Shown here: one piece after another, positions 43,476 to 53,531 of the stretch | Layout: the number at the start of each line of letters is the position of its first letter | Position numbering within the stretch: position 1 is the stretch's first letter | NCBI GenBank assembly: GCA_028287185.1 | Contig: JAQBQD010000160.1 | Coordinates: 17,418-81,417 of the forward strand | Length of the DNA stretch: 64,000 bases | DNA from: Gemmatimonadota bacterium | GTDB lineage: Bacteria; Gemmatimonadota; Gemmatimonadetes; Longimicrobiales; Longimicrobiaceae | Reading direction: 5' to 3' | The notes under the pieces: model-generated | The model's input: only the letters and a program-made list of their open reading frames with translations | The model's database searches: none | What the model was told of the DNA's origin: nothing | Program-made: the position numbers and the translations under genes

Positions 43476-44699
43476 ATGCGCTTCTCCGTTCGGCTCCACG
43501 ACGCCGTGGACACGGACACGGTGCTGCGGCGATTCCTTCCCGTCCTCTCCGGAGAGCGGGGCGAGCGCCGCGTCGCCTTCGCCGAGTACGACGCCGCCAC
43601 CGAGACCCTCGTCCACCGCTGGTCCACCGCCGCCGACGGCGCGGGCGACGTGGAGGACGGGCCCATCTCGGTGGAGCCCGCGCGCATCCACTCGCTGCTG
43701 GCCGACGACGCGGGCGGCGACCGCCCCCTGCGCCCGGCGGACGGCGCCCCCGCGTGGGTGCTGCGCGACCTGCTTCCCGGGCTGGACCCCGAGCGCAACT
43801 GGGTGCGCACGCGCGCCGTCTCGCACGAGGGGCGCTGGCTGGGGGTGCTGCTGCTGGCGACCCCGCGGCGCTGGTGGCTGCCGAAGAAGAGCGACGAGTC
43901 CATGCAGGCCGGCGGCGACGTGCTGGAGCTGTGCCTGGGGCGCGCCTACGCGCTCCGCGGCGGGCCGGGGATGTTCGGCGGCATCTCGGCGCTGGCCGTC
44001 AGCTCGTCCGAGCGGGTGCGGGTGCAGGAGCGCGAGATCCAGGACGCCCGGGCCGCGCTGGACGCCTGCCGGCTCAAGCTGGAGGCCATGGAGAGCGCCG
44101 CGGGCAGCGCCACCGAGATGCTGATCGACGCGCACGTCGAGCTGGACCGGCGCGGCACCCGCGTGAAGCAGCAGACGCGCCTGCTCTACCTTCTCCGCCA
44201 GCTCCTGGAGCGCAACGCGGCCGGCATCGACGCGCCGGGGCTGGCGGCGGAGATCGTGCGCACCGTGGCCGAGGCGTTCGAGGGGCACCGCTGCTCCATC
44301 CTGCTGCTCTCCCCGGGCGGCGGGCCGCCGGAGCTACGCGTGGGCGCCGCCGTCGGCTTTCCCAGCGAGGTGGACCACGGCCTGGTGCGCATTCCCGTCG
44401 GCCGCGGCATCTCGGGCGAGGTGGCGCGCAGCAACACCGCCGTCGTCGTCCGCGACCCGGACGAGGCGGCCGCGCTGCCCACCGTGGGCGACGAGTGGTA
44501 CACCGGCACCGCCTTCGTCTCGCTGCCCCTCATCAGCCGCGGGCGCGTGCTGGGCGTTCTGAACCTCACCAACTTCCGCGAGGGCACCATCGACAACTCC
44601 GAGCTGGAGCAGCTCCGGCTGGTGGCGCTCTGCGTGGGCCTGGTGGCCGACCACGCCCGCCTGGCCGAGCGCCTGTTCGGAGAGCCGGCCGAGGGATGA
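43476..44699 (+). CDS. GAF-domain sensor protein upstream of trpD
   Basis: A 407-residue cytoplasmic protein. The N-terminal 190 residues look GAF-like but are diverged (LGVLLLATPRRWWLP). A predicted coiled coil follows (about 195-250, SERVRVQEREIQDARAALDA). A clear GAF domain occupies about 250-400 (HRCSILLLSPGG, GLVRIPVGRGISGEVAR, GVLNLTNFREG). No output domain follows. It may bind a small ligand or another protein; the ligand is unknown. It overlaps trpD by four bases (ATGA). The pairing of a sensor with trpD suggests but does not prove metabolic control. Confidence 0.8.
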   Translation: MRFSVRLHDAVDTDTVLRRFLPVLSGERGERRVAFAEYDAATETLVHRWSTAADGAGDVEDGPISVEPARIHSLLADDAGGDRPLRPADGAPAWVLRDLLPGLDPERNWVRTRAVSHEGRWLGVLLLATPRRWWLPKKSDESMQAGGDVLELCLGRAYALRGGPGMFGGISALAVSSSERVRVQEREIQDARAALDACRLKLEAMESAAGSATEMLIDAHVELDRRGTRVKQQTRLLYLLRQLLERNAAGIDAPGLAAEIVRTVAEAFEGHRCSILLLSPGGGPPELRVGAAVGFPSEVDHGLVRIPVGRGISGEVARSNTAVVVRDPDEAAALPTVGDEWYTGTAFVSLPLISRGRVLGVLNLTNFREGTIDNSELEQLRLVALCVGLVADHARLAERLFGEPAEG

Positions 44700-45751
44700 C
44701 GGACGCGATCGTCGTTCCGCCGCCGGACCTGGCGCTCGGAGAGCTGATCCGCGCCGCCACCGTGCGGCCGCTCACCGCCGCCGAGGCGGAGCGTGCCTTC
44801 ACGGCGGTGATGGAGGGCTCCGCCACCCCCGTCCAGATGGCCGCCCTGCTCGTCGCCATCCGGGTGCGCGGCGCGGTGCCGGCCGAGGTCGCCGGCGGCG
44901 TGCGCGCGCTGCGCCGGGCCATGGTCCCCGTGGAGGCGGACGCGTCCCTCCCCCTGGTCGACACCTGCGGCACGGGCGGCGGCGCGCTGACCACCTTCAA
45001 CATCTCCACCGCCGCCGCCCTCCTCGCCGCCGGAGCCGGCGTGCGGGTGGCCAAGCACGGCAACCGCAGCTTCACCTCGCGCTGCGGCAGCGCGGACGTG
45101 CTGGAGACGCTGGGCGTGCGGCTGGAGCTGTCCCCCGAGCGCGAAGCGCGCGTGCTGCAGGAGGTGGGCATCGTATTCATGTTCGCCCCGCTGCACCACC
45201 CCGCCATGCGCCACGTGGGCCCCATCCGCCGCGAGCTGGGGATGCCCACCATCATGAACGTCCTGGGGCCGGTCACGAACCCCGCAGGCGCCCGCCGCCA
45301 GGTGGTCGGCGTGTCGGACCCCGCGCTCCTGGACCTGATCGCCGGCGCGCTCCGCGAGCTGGGGCACGAGAGCGCCCTGGTGCTGCACGGCGAGCCTGGG
45401 ATGGACGAGATCAGCCCCCTGGGCGTCACGCGCATCCACGAGCTGAAGGACGGCGCCGTCACCGTCTACGACTTCGACCCGCGCGAGGCACTGGGGTGGA
45501 GCGGCTTCCAGGCCGAAGAGCTGGCCGGCGGCGAGCGCGACGACAACGCCCGCAAGGTGGTCGACGTGCTGCGCGGGCGCCTGGGCGGGGCGTCCCGCGC
45601 GGCCACGCTGCTCAACGCGGGTGCCGCCATCTACCTCGGCGGCCTGGCACCGTCCCTCGTCGACGGCGTCCACCGCGCGGAGGAGGCGCTCGAGGCGGGG
45701 CTGGGCTGGGAAAAGCTGAACGCCCTCCGCGAGGCCACCCGGGCCACGTAG
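44696..45751 (+). CDS. trpD: anthranilate phosphoribosyltransferase
   Basis: The 351-residue enzyme joins anthranilate and PRPP in tryptophan synthesis. The PRPP-binding DTCGTGGGALTTFNIS, the KHGNRS loop and NVLGPVTNPAGARRQVVGV are all present. It stands apart from the other trp genes (trpC starts 1 kb downstream, beyond lexA). trpE and trpG are not in the window. Coupled to the GAF-protein gene by an ATGA overlap. Confidence 0.96.
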   Translation: MTDAIVVPPPDLALGELIRAATVRPLTAAEAERAFTAVMEGSATPVQMAALLVAIRVRGAVPAEVAGGVRALRRAMVPVEADASLPLVDTCGTGGGALTTFNISTAAALLAAGAGVRVAKHGNRSFTSRCGSADVLETLGVRLELSPEREARVLQEVGIVFMFAPLHHPAMRHVGPIRRELGMPTIMNVLGPVTNPAGARRQVVGVSDPALLDLIAGALRELGHESALVLHGEPGMDEISPLGVTRIHELKDGAVTVYDFDPREALGWSGFQAEELAGGERDDNARKVVDVLRGRLGGASRAATLLNAGAAIYLGGLAPSLVDGVHRAEEALEAGLGWEKLNALREATRAT

Positions 45752-45941
45752 AGGGCGCTCCTGCAGTTCCTGCCCGCCCGTATGGAGTCCCCACCGCGCG
45801 GCCGCCTTCGCCGCGAAACCTCCGTCCATCGCTCTCCGTCCCTGCTCCATCGACCCGGCCGCCTTCGGAAGCTCGACGGCGGTCGGCTGGGTTTCCAACG
45901 TCCTCCGACGCTCCGGGGGAGGGACGCTCGATCGTCGGACC

Positions 45942-46076
45942 CTACGCGGCGAAGACGGCGCGCAGGTCCCAGGGGCCGGGGATGGGGGGCGGCGTCGCCG
46001 GGTCCAGCACCAGCATGCGCCGGCCGTCCTTGGCGATGCGGCCCACCACGAACGGGGTCGTCTCGGGAGTCTTCAT
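45942..46076 (-). CDS. 44-residue protein downstream of lexA
   Basis: A small frame, MKTPETTPFVVGRIAKDGRR and then a Pro-rich WDL-containing end, starts 43 bases after the lexA stop. GAGG lies about 10 bases upstream. Codon choice (GTGGTGGGCCGCATC) is typical of the genome, and the sequence reads like a real peptide rather than noise. It could be co-transcribed with lexA and so be SOS-controlled. Function unknown; non-coding is the alternative. Confidence 0.45.
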   Translation of the reverse strand: MKTPETTPFVVGRIAKDGRRMLVLDPATPPPIPGPWDLRAVFAA

Positions 46077-46119
46077 CTGCGCTGCCTCGCCGCTGCGGAG
46101 TGGGGAAGGGGAGTGCGAA

Positions 46120-46725
46120 TCAGTACTTGCGGATCACGCCGACCACGATGCCCTGGATCTGCACCGCCTCGGGCGGGAAGTACATGGGCTGCATGGTCTC
46201 GTTGGCGGGCTGCAGGCGGATGCGCCCGTCGCGCTCGCGGTAGAACTTCTTGACCGTGGCCGAGTCGCCGTTCACCAGCGCCACCACCATCTCGCCGTTC
46301 TCGGCCGTCTCTCGCGAGTTGACGATGATGTAGTCGCCGTCGCGGATCTGCTCGTCCACCATGGAGCTTCCCTTCACCCGCAGCACGTAGTTGTTGCCCC
46401 GCTTCACCATGTCGTGCGGGACCGACACCGACTCCTGCTCGGGGAAGATCTCCAGCGGAAGGCCGGCGGCGACGGTGCCCAGCAGGGGCAGCTCCACGGC
46501 CAGCGCACCCACCTCGGCGCGCACCACCTCGAGCGAGCGGCTCTTGTTGTAGTTCTTTCGCAGGAAACCCTTTTGCTCCAGATTGGTGAGGTGCTCGTGC
46601 ACCGTCGCCAGGGAGTTGTAGCCGAAGTAGCGGGCGATCTCCTCGTACGAGGGGGAGTAGCCGTACGACTCGACGAAGCTCTCGACGTAGTCGAGGATCT
46701 GCCGCTGCTTTTTGGTCAGGGCCAT
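46120..46725 (-). CDS. lexA: LexA repressor
   Basis: The 201-residue SOS repressor has an N-terminal winged-helix DNA-binding domain (QRQILDYVESFVES, SYEEIARYFGYNSLATVHEH) and a C-terminal self-cleaving peptidase. The cleavage site Ala-Gly is in LLGTVAAGLPLEI, the nucleophile serine in VKGSSMVDEQI, and the lysine in VNGDSATVKKFYR. The recognition helix (NSLATVHEHLTNL) differs from that of E. coli, so a different operator is expected. It diverges from trpC; see the overlapping promoters at 46752-46804. Confidence 0.95.
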   Translation of the reverse strand: MALTKKQRQILDYVESFVESYGYSPSYEEIARYFGYNSLATVHEHLTNLEQKGFLRKNYNKSRSLEVVRAEVGALAVELPLLGTVAAGLPLEIFPEQESVSVPHDMVKRGNNYVLRVKGSSMVDEQIRDGDYIIVNSRETAENGEMVVALVNGDSATVKKFYRERDGRIRLQPANETMQPMYFPPEAVQIQGIVVGVIRKY

Positions 46726-46751
46726 GACGTCTCCCGATGGGGCGCTCAGGG

Positions 46752-46780
46752 TTGCGGTCCGAACAGGCACCGAATACAAT
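46752..46780 (+). promoter_or_regulatory. promoter of trpC
   Basis: TTGCGG (46752-46757), 17 bases, TACAAT (46775-46780); predicted start near 46787, about 26 bases before the trpC ATG. The -10 overlaps the -10 of lexA on the other strand. Confidence 0.6.
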
Positions 46781-46798
46781 ATCCGAAGATCGACCGAA
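46759..46798. promoter_or_regulatory. four phased CCGAA boxes, candidate LexA operator
   Basis: CCGAA (TTCGG on the lexA strand) occurs at 46759, 46770, 46783 and 46794, that is two direct pairs with an 11-base period flanking the shared -10 region. An 11-base direct repeat is also the geometry of the alphaproteobacterial LexA box (GTTC-N7-GTTC). This is inference from position and spacing. Confidence 0.5.
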
Positions 46799-46804
46799 AC
46801 GCAA
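46776..46804 (-). promoter_or_regulatory. promoter of lexA
   Basis: On the minus strand TTGCGT, 17 bases, TATTGT; predicted start near 46769. Five of the six -10 bases are shared with the trpC -10. Confidence 0.6.
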
Positions 46805-46812
46805 GGGATTTC

Positions 46813-47625
46813 ATGGCGTTGGCTTCCGGGGTTCTGGACAGGATCGTCGCCGTCAAGCACGCAGAGGTTCGCGGCATCCTGCCATACCGCGCGGAACTCA
46901 TTGCGGCCGCGAAGGATGCGCCCCCCGCGCGACCCTTCGCCGCGGCGTTGCGCTCCCCGCACGAGGTGCGGCTGCTGGCCGAGGTGAAGCGCCGGTCGCC
47001 CTCCGCCGGCGAGATCCGCCCCGGCGCAGATCCGGCGGAGGTGGCGCGCGCGTACCAGTCCGCGGGCGCCGCCGCGCTCTCCGTCCTCACCGACCGCGAG
47101 TTCTTCGGCGGCGGGCTCAATGCGCTCCGCGACGTGCGCGCCGCCGTCGGCCTGCCCCTCATCCGCAAGGACTTCGTCGTCGATCCCGTGCAGGTGTGGG
47201 AGGCGCGGGGCGCCGGCGCGGACGCCGTGCTGCTCATCGTCCGCATCCTGGGCGACGGGCTGCTCGCAGACCTCCTCGGCCTCGCGTGGGAGCTGGGGAT
47301 GGACGCGCTGGTGGAGGCGCACACGCCGGAGGAGCTGGACCGCGCGCTCGCCGCCGGCTCCACCCTGGTCGGCGTGAACAACCGGGACCTCGACACCTTC
47401 ACGACCGATCTGGAGCTGTGCGTCCACCTGGCTCCGCGTGTCCCGTCCTCGGTGACGTACGTGGGCGAGAGCGGCATCCGCTCGGCGGAGGACGTGGACC
47501 GGCTGGGCGCCGCGGGCATCGACGCCATCCTGGTGGGCGAGTCGCTCATGCGGCAGCCGGACGTGCGCGCGGCCGCGGCGGCGCTCGTGGGACGGCGGAA
47601 AACATCTGGCGTGCGGCCGGCGTGA
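46813..47625 (+). CDS. trpC: indole-3-glycerol phosphate synthase
   Basis: The 270-residue TIM-barrel enzyme closes the indole ring in tryptophan synthesis. The motifs [37 protein letters not shown] and YVGESGIRS are all present. Its stop overlaps the trpF GTG by four bases (GTGA). It begins the unit trpC-trpF-trpB-HEAT-HD-GYP-trpA-receptor. It may be SOS-influenced because its promoter overlaps that of lexA. Confidence 0.96.
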   Translation: MALASGVLDRIVAVKHAEVRGILPYRAELIAAAKDAPPARPFAAALRSPHEVRLLAEVKRRSPSAGEIRPGADPAEVARAYQSAGAAALSVLTDREFFGGGLNALRDVRAAVGLPLIRKDFVVDPVQVWEARGAGADAVLLIVRILGDGLLADLLGLAWELGMDALVEAHTPEELDRALAAGSTLVGVNNRDLDTFTTDLELCVHLAPRVPSSVTYVGESGIRSAEDVDRLGAAGIDAILVGESLMRQPDVRAAAAALVGRRKTSGVRPA

Positions 47626-48275
47626 ACATCCAGGCCCTTCCGGAGGTAAAGATCTGTGGGCTGACGCGGCGCGCGGATGCCGAGACGGCGGTCGGGGCGG
47701 GCGCCTCGTACCTCGGCTTCATCCTCGCCCCGGGCGGCCGCAGGACGGTTTCCGTGGCAACGATCATCGAGCTCGCCGGAGGGCTGGACGCGCGGCGCGT
47801 GGGCGTCTTCGTGGACGCGTCCGGCGACGAGCTGCGGCGGGCGGGCGAGGCGGCGCGGCTCGACGTCCTGCAGCTTCACGGCGACGAGACGCCGGAGCTG
47901 GCGGCGGACCTCCGGTCGCTTGGGTTCACCGTGTGGAAGGCGGTGCGGCCGCGGACGGGCGCCGAGTTCGAGGCGGCGGCGGGGAGGTGGAGCGGGGCCG
48001 TGGACGCGCTGCTGCTGGACGGCTGGAGTCCCGACGCCCACGGCGGCACCGGGGCCCGCTTCCCGTGGGCCGAGGTGGCCGCCCTCCGCGCCGCGCTCGA
48101 CGGCGGCACCCGCCTGGTCGCGGCGGGCGGGCTGCGGCCAGGCAACGTGGCCGAGGCCGTGCGCCTGCTGCGGCCCGACGTGGTGGACGTCAGCTCCGGC
48201 GTGGAGAGCGCGCCGGGCGTGAAGGACGCCGAAGCGATCCGAACCTTCGTGGCCGCCGCGCGGCCGCGCTCCTGA
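47622..48275 (+). CDS. trpF: phosphoribosylanthranilate isomerase
   Basis: The 217-residue enzyme has the N-terminal [11 protein letters not shown] with the catalytic cysteine, the VGVFVDAS strand, LQLHGDET, and a conserved aspartate in ALLLDGW. The C-terminal phosphate site reads [16 protein letters not shown]. It starts at a GTG inside the end of trpC. trpF is a separate gene, not fused to trpC. Confidence 0.94.
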   Translation: MNIQALPEVKICGLTRRADAETAVGAGASYLGFILAPGGRRTVSVATIIELAGGLDARRVGVFVDASGDELRRAGEAARLDVLQLHGDETPELAADLRSLGFTVWKAVRPRTGAEFEAAAGRWSGAVDALLLDGWSPDAHGGTGARFPWAEVAALRAALDGGTRLVAAGGLRPGNVAEAVRLLRPDVVDVSSGVESAPGVKDAEAIRTFVAAARPRS

Positions 48276-48295
48276 ACCTTCAAGGCGCACCCCCG

Positions 48296-49501
<1,206 letters not shown>

Positions 49502-49574
49502 CCCGCGCGGCTTGCATGGCGGGGCCCCGCGCCCCAGTATCCACACCCGACCCGACACGCCCTTCCCGCCGCCC

Positions 49575-51251
49575 ATGACCGAGTCCCTCCTGAACGCGCT
49601 CTCCTCCCCCCCGGCCGACGCGGCCGTGGAGGGGATGCGTCCGGAGGTGAAGGAGGTGGTGGGCGGCTTCGCCAAGGCCCTGCGCACCCACCTGCTGTAC
49701 GAGGGGGGCGGCCCCGCGCTGGAGCGCTTCCTGGAGACGCTGCGGACCCGGACCGCGGCGCTCTGGGACAAGCTGGACCACCTGCGCCTGGGGGTGGAGG
49801 AGCACCACGTGACGTGGGAGGGCCACACCGTCTTCCACTCCGAGGAACGCTCCGAGGACCTGGCCTTCCTGCTGTACAAGGACGGGATTCGCGAGCTGCT
49901 GCTCTTTCCCGGCTTCGAGGCCGAGGAGCTGACCCACTTCGTGGAGCTGCTGGCGCGCATCCAGCGCGTGCGGCGCGACGAGGAGGACCTGCTCACCCTG
50001 CTCTGGGACCACGACTGGCTCCACTTCCAGTACCGCTACGTGGAGCCCCTGAACGAAGGGGTGGAGGTGCCCGCAGCCTCCGGCCTTTCCCCCCGCCCGG
50101 TGGACGAGCCGCCCCGCGAGGACCCCGAGGTGGTGTCGTCCGTGTCGCGCGAGGACTTCCAGGAGGCGCTGTACTTCCTGGACGAGGCCGAGCTGCGGCT
50201 GCTGTCGGCCGAGCTCAAGAAGGAGCAGGACCGGGCGCTGTGGATGGACGTGCTGAACGCCCTCTTCGACCGGCTCGAGGAAGGGCAGCCGGCACGCCAG
50301 GAGCAGATCGTCGTCATCCTCTCGGACGTGCTGCCCACGCTGCTGGGGGCGGCCGAGCTGGAGACGGCCGCGCACCTGATGCGCGAGCTGGTGGGCATCG
50401 CCACCGGCGGCCGGCTGACGCCCAACGTGCTGCGGGCGCTGCGGGCGCTCTTCGACCAGCTCGCCCATCCGCAGACGGTGACGGAGCTGATCCGCATCGT
50501 GGAGGAGGGCGGGGCGTCCGTGTCCGAGACGGCGCTGCAGCAGCTCTTCGCCTTCTTTCCGCCCGAGGCGCTGGGCCCCCTGCTCCGCGCCGGCGAGATC
50601 GCCACGGCCGAGGCGGTGCGCCGCGTGGTGCAGAGCGCCGCCGAGCGCCTGGGCGGCGCCAACCAGGAGCACCTGGTGAAGCTGGTGGCCAGCGAGGACG
50701 ACGCCGTGGCCGCGGGCGCCGCGCGGCTGTCCGGCCGCCTGCGCGTGACCGCCGCCGCGCCCGAGGTGGCCCGCCTGCTGGCGCGCGAGAGCGCGGGGCT
50801 GCGCGTCACCGCCGTGGAGGCGCTGCAGGAGCTGCGCACTCCCGGGTCGTCCGCGGCGCTGGAGGCGGCGCTGGAGGACGGGGACCGTGAGGTGCGCGTG
50901 GCCGCGGCGCGGGGACTGGCCGTCAACCGCTTCACCCCGGCGCGCCCGAAGCTGGAGGCGGCCCTGGACTCCAAGCGCCTGCGCGAGTCCGACCTCACCG
51001 AGCGCATCGCCTTCTTCGAGTCGTACGGCGCCCTGGCCGGGGAGGCCGCGGTGCCCCTCCTGGAGCGCATGCTGAACGGCAAGAACTGGCTGGGCCGGCG
51101 GGAGACGCCCGAGACGCGCGCCTGCGCCGCCCTGGGCCTGGGCCGCGTGCGCCACCCCAGCGCCGAGCGCTCGCTGGCCGCCGCCGCCGCCGACCCCGAC
51201 CCCGTGGTGCGCAGCGCCGTGGGACGCGCGCTGCGGTCGTTGAAGACGTGA
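49575..51251 (+). CDS. HEAT-repeat protein in the trp operon
   Basis: A 558-residue, alpha-helical, Glu/Leu/Arg-rich cytoplasmic protein. The C-terminal half (about 330-555) has repeating HEAT-type helical pairs, for example AAARGLAVNRFTPARPKLEA and RACAALGLGRVRHPSAERSL. The N-terminal half contains a segment (HVTWEGHTVFHSEERSEDLA, then LYKDGIRELLLFPGF) that resembles the start of the following HD-GYP protein (LSVRYVGNFFFVNDVRLRV), so the two may share a module. It overlaps that gene (GTGA). Role unknown; likely a scaffold partner of the HD-GYP protein. Confidence 0.75.
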   Translation: MTESLLNALSSPPADAAVEGMRPEVKEVVGGFAKALRTHLLYEGGGPALERFLETLRTRTAALWDKLDHLRLGVEEHHVTWEGHTVFHSEERSEDLAFLLYKDGIRELLLFPGFEAEELTHFVELLARIQRVRRDEEDLLTLLWDHDWLHFQYRYVEPLNEGVEVPAASGLSPRPVDEPPREDPEVVSSVSREDFQEALYFLDEAELRLLSAELKKEQDRALWMDVLNALFDRLEEGQPARQEQIVVILSDVLPTLLGAAELETAAHLMRELVGIATGGRLTPNVLRALRALFDQLAHPQTVTELIRIVEEGGASVSETALQQLFAFFPPEALGPLLRAGEIATAEAVRRVVQSAAERLGGANQEHLVKLVASEDDAVAAGAARLSGRLRVTAAAPEVARLLARESAGLRVTAVEALQELRTPGSSAALEAALEDGDREVRVAAARGLAVNRFTPARPKLEAALDSKRLRESDLTERIAFFESYGALAGEAAVPLLERMLNGKNWLGRRETPETRACAALGLGRVRHPSAERSLAAAAADPDPVVRSAVGRALRSLKT

Positions 51252-52735
51252 GCGAGCCCATGCCCCAGGCGGCGGCGGTGCCCGCCCCGCAGCCCGCCCC
51301 GCACGGCGGCCTGGCCACGGGCGACGAGCGCGAGGTGATGCGCCGCGGGCGCGACTTCCTGTTCGCGTTCGCCACCTGCCTGCGCTCGCTGCAGCTCTAC
51401 CCGATGGAGAACCAGACGGTGGGCAAGTCGCTCGCCGAGATGGAGGCCATCGTGGGCGACCTGCTGGCGCTGGAAGAGGAGCTGTCCGTCCGCTACGTCG
51501 GCAACTTCTTCTTCGTCAACGACGTGCGGCTGCGGGTGGACCTGGCCAGCTACGCCACCTTCGGCGCCGTGGGGCGGGCGCTGGCGCGGCACGGCATCGG
51601 GCACTTCGACTTCTTCCGCGGCGTGCAGCGGGCGGAGTGGACGGCCTTCCTATCGGTGCTGCTCACCGAGCCCGCGGCCGAGGACGCCTTCGACGTGTTC
51701 AGCGAGCGGCTGAACCGCAGCGCCGTGCTGCACGTGGCGGTGGGCCCCAGCCTGGAAAGCGACGCTCCCCACGACGACGACGATGCCAAGCGCCTGGCCA
51801 AGCGCACCTACGCCCAGTCCGTGGCGGTGGCGCGCGAGGTGATGACGGGGATGCGGATGGGGCGCGGGGTGAGCCTGCGTCCCGTGAAGCGCGCCGTGCA
51901 GAGCATCGTGGACCAGGTGCTTTCCAACGAGACCTCGCTGGTGGGCCTCACCACGCTGCGCGACTACGACGAGTACACCTTCACCCACTGCGTCAACGTC
52001 TGCATCTTCAGCGTGGCGCTGGGCAAGAAGCTGGGCTTCGACAAGCACCAGCTCTACGAGCTGGGGCTGGGGGCGCTGCTGCACGACGTGGGCAAGATCC
52101 GCATGCCGCACGAGGTGGTGAACAAGGCGGGCCCCCTGACGGCGGACGAGGCGCGGGGGATGCAGGAGCACCCCACGGAGGGGATGCTGGTGATGTTCGG
52201 CATGCGGGGGCTCACCGAGGTGCCGCTCCGGGCCATGCTGCTGGCCTACGAGCACCACATGAAGACCGACCAGACGGGCTATCCGCGTTCGGTGCGGCCG
52301 CGCGCCCCCACGCTCTTCTCGCGCATCGTCGCGGTGGCGGACGGCTTCGACGCGGCCACCACCAAGCGCAGCTACCAGTCCCAGCCCTGGCCCCCCGACA
52401 AGGTGCTGCGCGAGATGCGCGACAACCCGGGACGGGGCTTCGACCCCCTGGTGGTGAAGGCCTTCGTCAGCATGACGGGCATCTACCCCGTGGGCAGCGT
52501 GGTCATCCTGGACACCTTCGAGATGGCCGTGGTGGCGGCGCCCAACCCCCGCCCCGAGCTGCTGCACCAGCCCGTGGTGAAGATCATCTACGACTCCCTG
52601 GGCGTGCCCGTGGACCCGCCGCGCACGGTGGACCTGTCCGAGCTGGACCCGGCCACGGGCAAGCCGCTCCGCACCGTCATCAAGACCACCGACCCGGAAC
52701 GATACGGCATCAATGTCGGCGACTACTTCGTCTGA
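51248..52735 (+). CDS. HD-GYP-type phosphohydrolase, candidate c-di-GMP phosphodiesterase
   Basis: A 495-residue protein. The C-terminal domain has the HD pair in LLHDVGKIRMP (His279, Asp280), then EHPTEGM, and H336-H337 with GYP at 344-346 in EHHMKTDQTGYPRS. These are the HD-GYP metal ligands and signature. Members hydrolyse c-di-GMP or 3',3'-cGAMP. The N-terminal 190 residues are a conserved but unnamed input domain. It starts at a GTG overlapping the HEAT gene and runs 23 bases into trpA. In the window it is the only protein that could remove the ligand sensed at 34663 and 36135. Confidence 0.82.
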   Translation: MSEPMPQAAAVPAPQPAPHGGLATGDEREVMRRGRDFLFAFATCLRSLQLYPMENQTVGKSLAEMEAIVGDLLALEEELSVRYVGNFFFVNDVRLRVDLASYATFGAVGRALARHGIGHFDFFRGVQRAEWTAFLSVLLTEPAAEDAFDVFSERLNRSAVLHVAVGPSLESDAPHDDDDAKRLAKRTYAQSVAVAREVMTGMRMGRGVSLRPVKRAVQSIVDQVLSNETSLVGLTTLRDYDEYTFTHCVNVCIFSVALGKKLGFDKHQLYELGLGALLHDVGKIRMPHEVVNKAGPLTADEARGMQEHPTEGMLVMFGMRGLTEVPLRAMLLAYEHHMKTDQTGYPRSVRPRAPTLFSRIVAVADGFDAATTKRSYQSQPWPPDKVLREMRDNPGRGFDPLVVKAFVSMTGIYPVGSVVILDTFEMAVVAAPNPRPELLHQPVVKIIYDSLGVPVDPPRTVDLSELDPATGKPLRTVIKTTDPERYGINVGDYFV

Positions 52736-53531
52736 GCCCCGCACGGCCCTCGCGCGCGTGTTCGACGCCTGCGCCGCCGGGGGCCGCGCCGCGCTGGTGC
52801 CCTACGTCACCGCGGGGCATCCCTCGCCCGCGGACACGCCCGCCGTGCTGCGCATGCTGGCCGAGGAGGGCGCCGACGTGATCGAGATCGGCGTCCCGTT
52901 CAGCGATCCGCTGGCGGACGGGCCCGTCATCCAGCGCTCGTCGTTCGAGGCCATCGGCCAGGGCGCGGACCTCCGCTGGGTGCTCAGGACCCTCGCCGAC
53001 TTCCGCCGCGAGCACGACACGGCGGTGGTCCTCTTCTCGTACCTGAACCCCATCCTGCGCCACGGCCTGGACCGCTTCCTGGACGATGCGTCCGAAGCCG
53101 GCGCGCAGGGCGTGCTGGTGACGGACCTGCCCGTGGGGTCGGACCCGGAGACGGAGCGGCGATTCGACGACTCGGCGCTGGACCTGATCCGGCTGGTGGC
53201 GCCCACCACGCTTCCGGCGCGGGTGGCGCGGATCGCGGCGGCGTCGCGCGGGTTCCTGTACTACGTGTCGCGCACGGGCGTCACCGGCACGCAGGCCGAG
53301 CTGCGCGAGGGGCTGGCGCGGCAGGTGGAGGCGGTGCGCGCCGTCTCGCCCGTGCCGGTGGCGGTGGGCTTCGGGATCTCGGACGCGGCGCAGGCGGCCA
53401 CGGTGGCGCAGGTGGCGGACGGCGTGGTGGTGGGCAGCGCGCTGGTGCAGGCGCTGGCCCGGGGCGGGGTGGACGAGGCGCGCCCGTTCGTGCGCGGCCT
53501 GCGCGCCGCGATGGCGCGCCCGGGTGGCTGA
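52713..53531 (+). CDS. trpA: tryptophan synthase alpha subunit
   Basis: The 272-residue TIM-barrel subunit cleaves indole-3-glycerol phosphate. The catalytic glutamate and aspartate lie in [19 protein letters not shown] and GVLVTDLPV. The [12 protein letters not shown] loop and [14 protein letters not shown] are canonical. It overlaps the HD-GYP gene by 23 bases and the next gene by 8, so it has no room for an independent promoter immediately upstream. Confidence 0.96.
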   Translation: MSATTSSEPRTALARVFDACAAGGRAALVPYVTAGHPSPADTPAVLRMLAEEGADVIEIGVPFSDPLADGPVIQRSSFEAIGQGADLRWVLRTLADFRREHDTAVVLFSYLNPILRHGLDRFLDDASEAGAQGVLVTDLPVGSDPETERRFDDSALDLIRLVAPTTLPARVARIAAASRGFLYYVSRTGVTGTQAELREGLARQVEAVRAVSPVPVAVGFGISDAAQAATVAQVADGVVVGSALVQALARGGVDEARPFVRGLRAAMARPGG

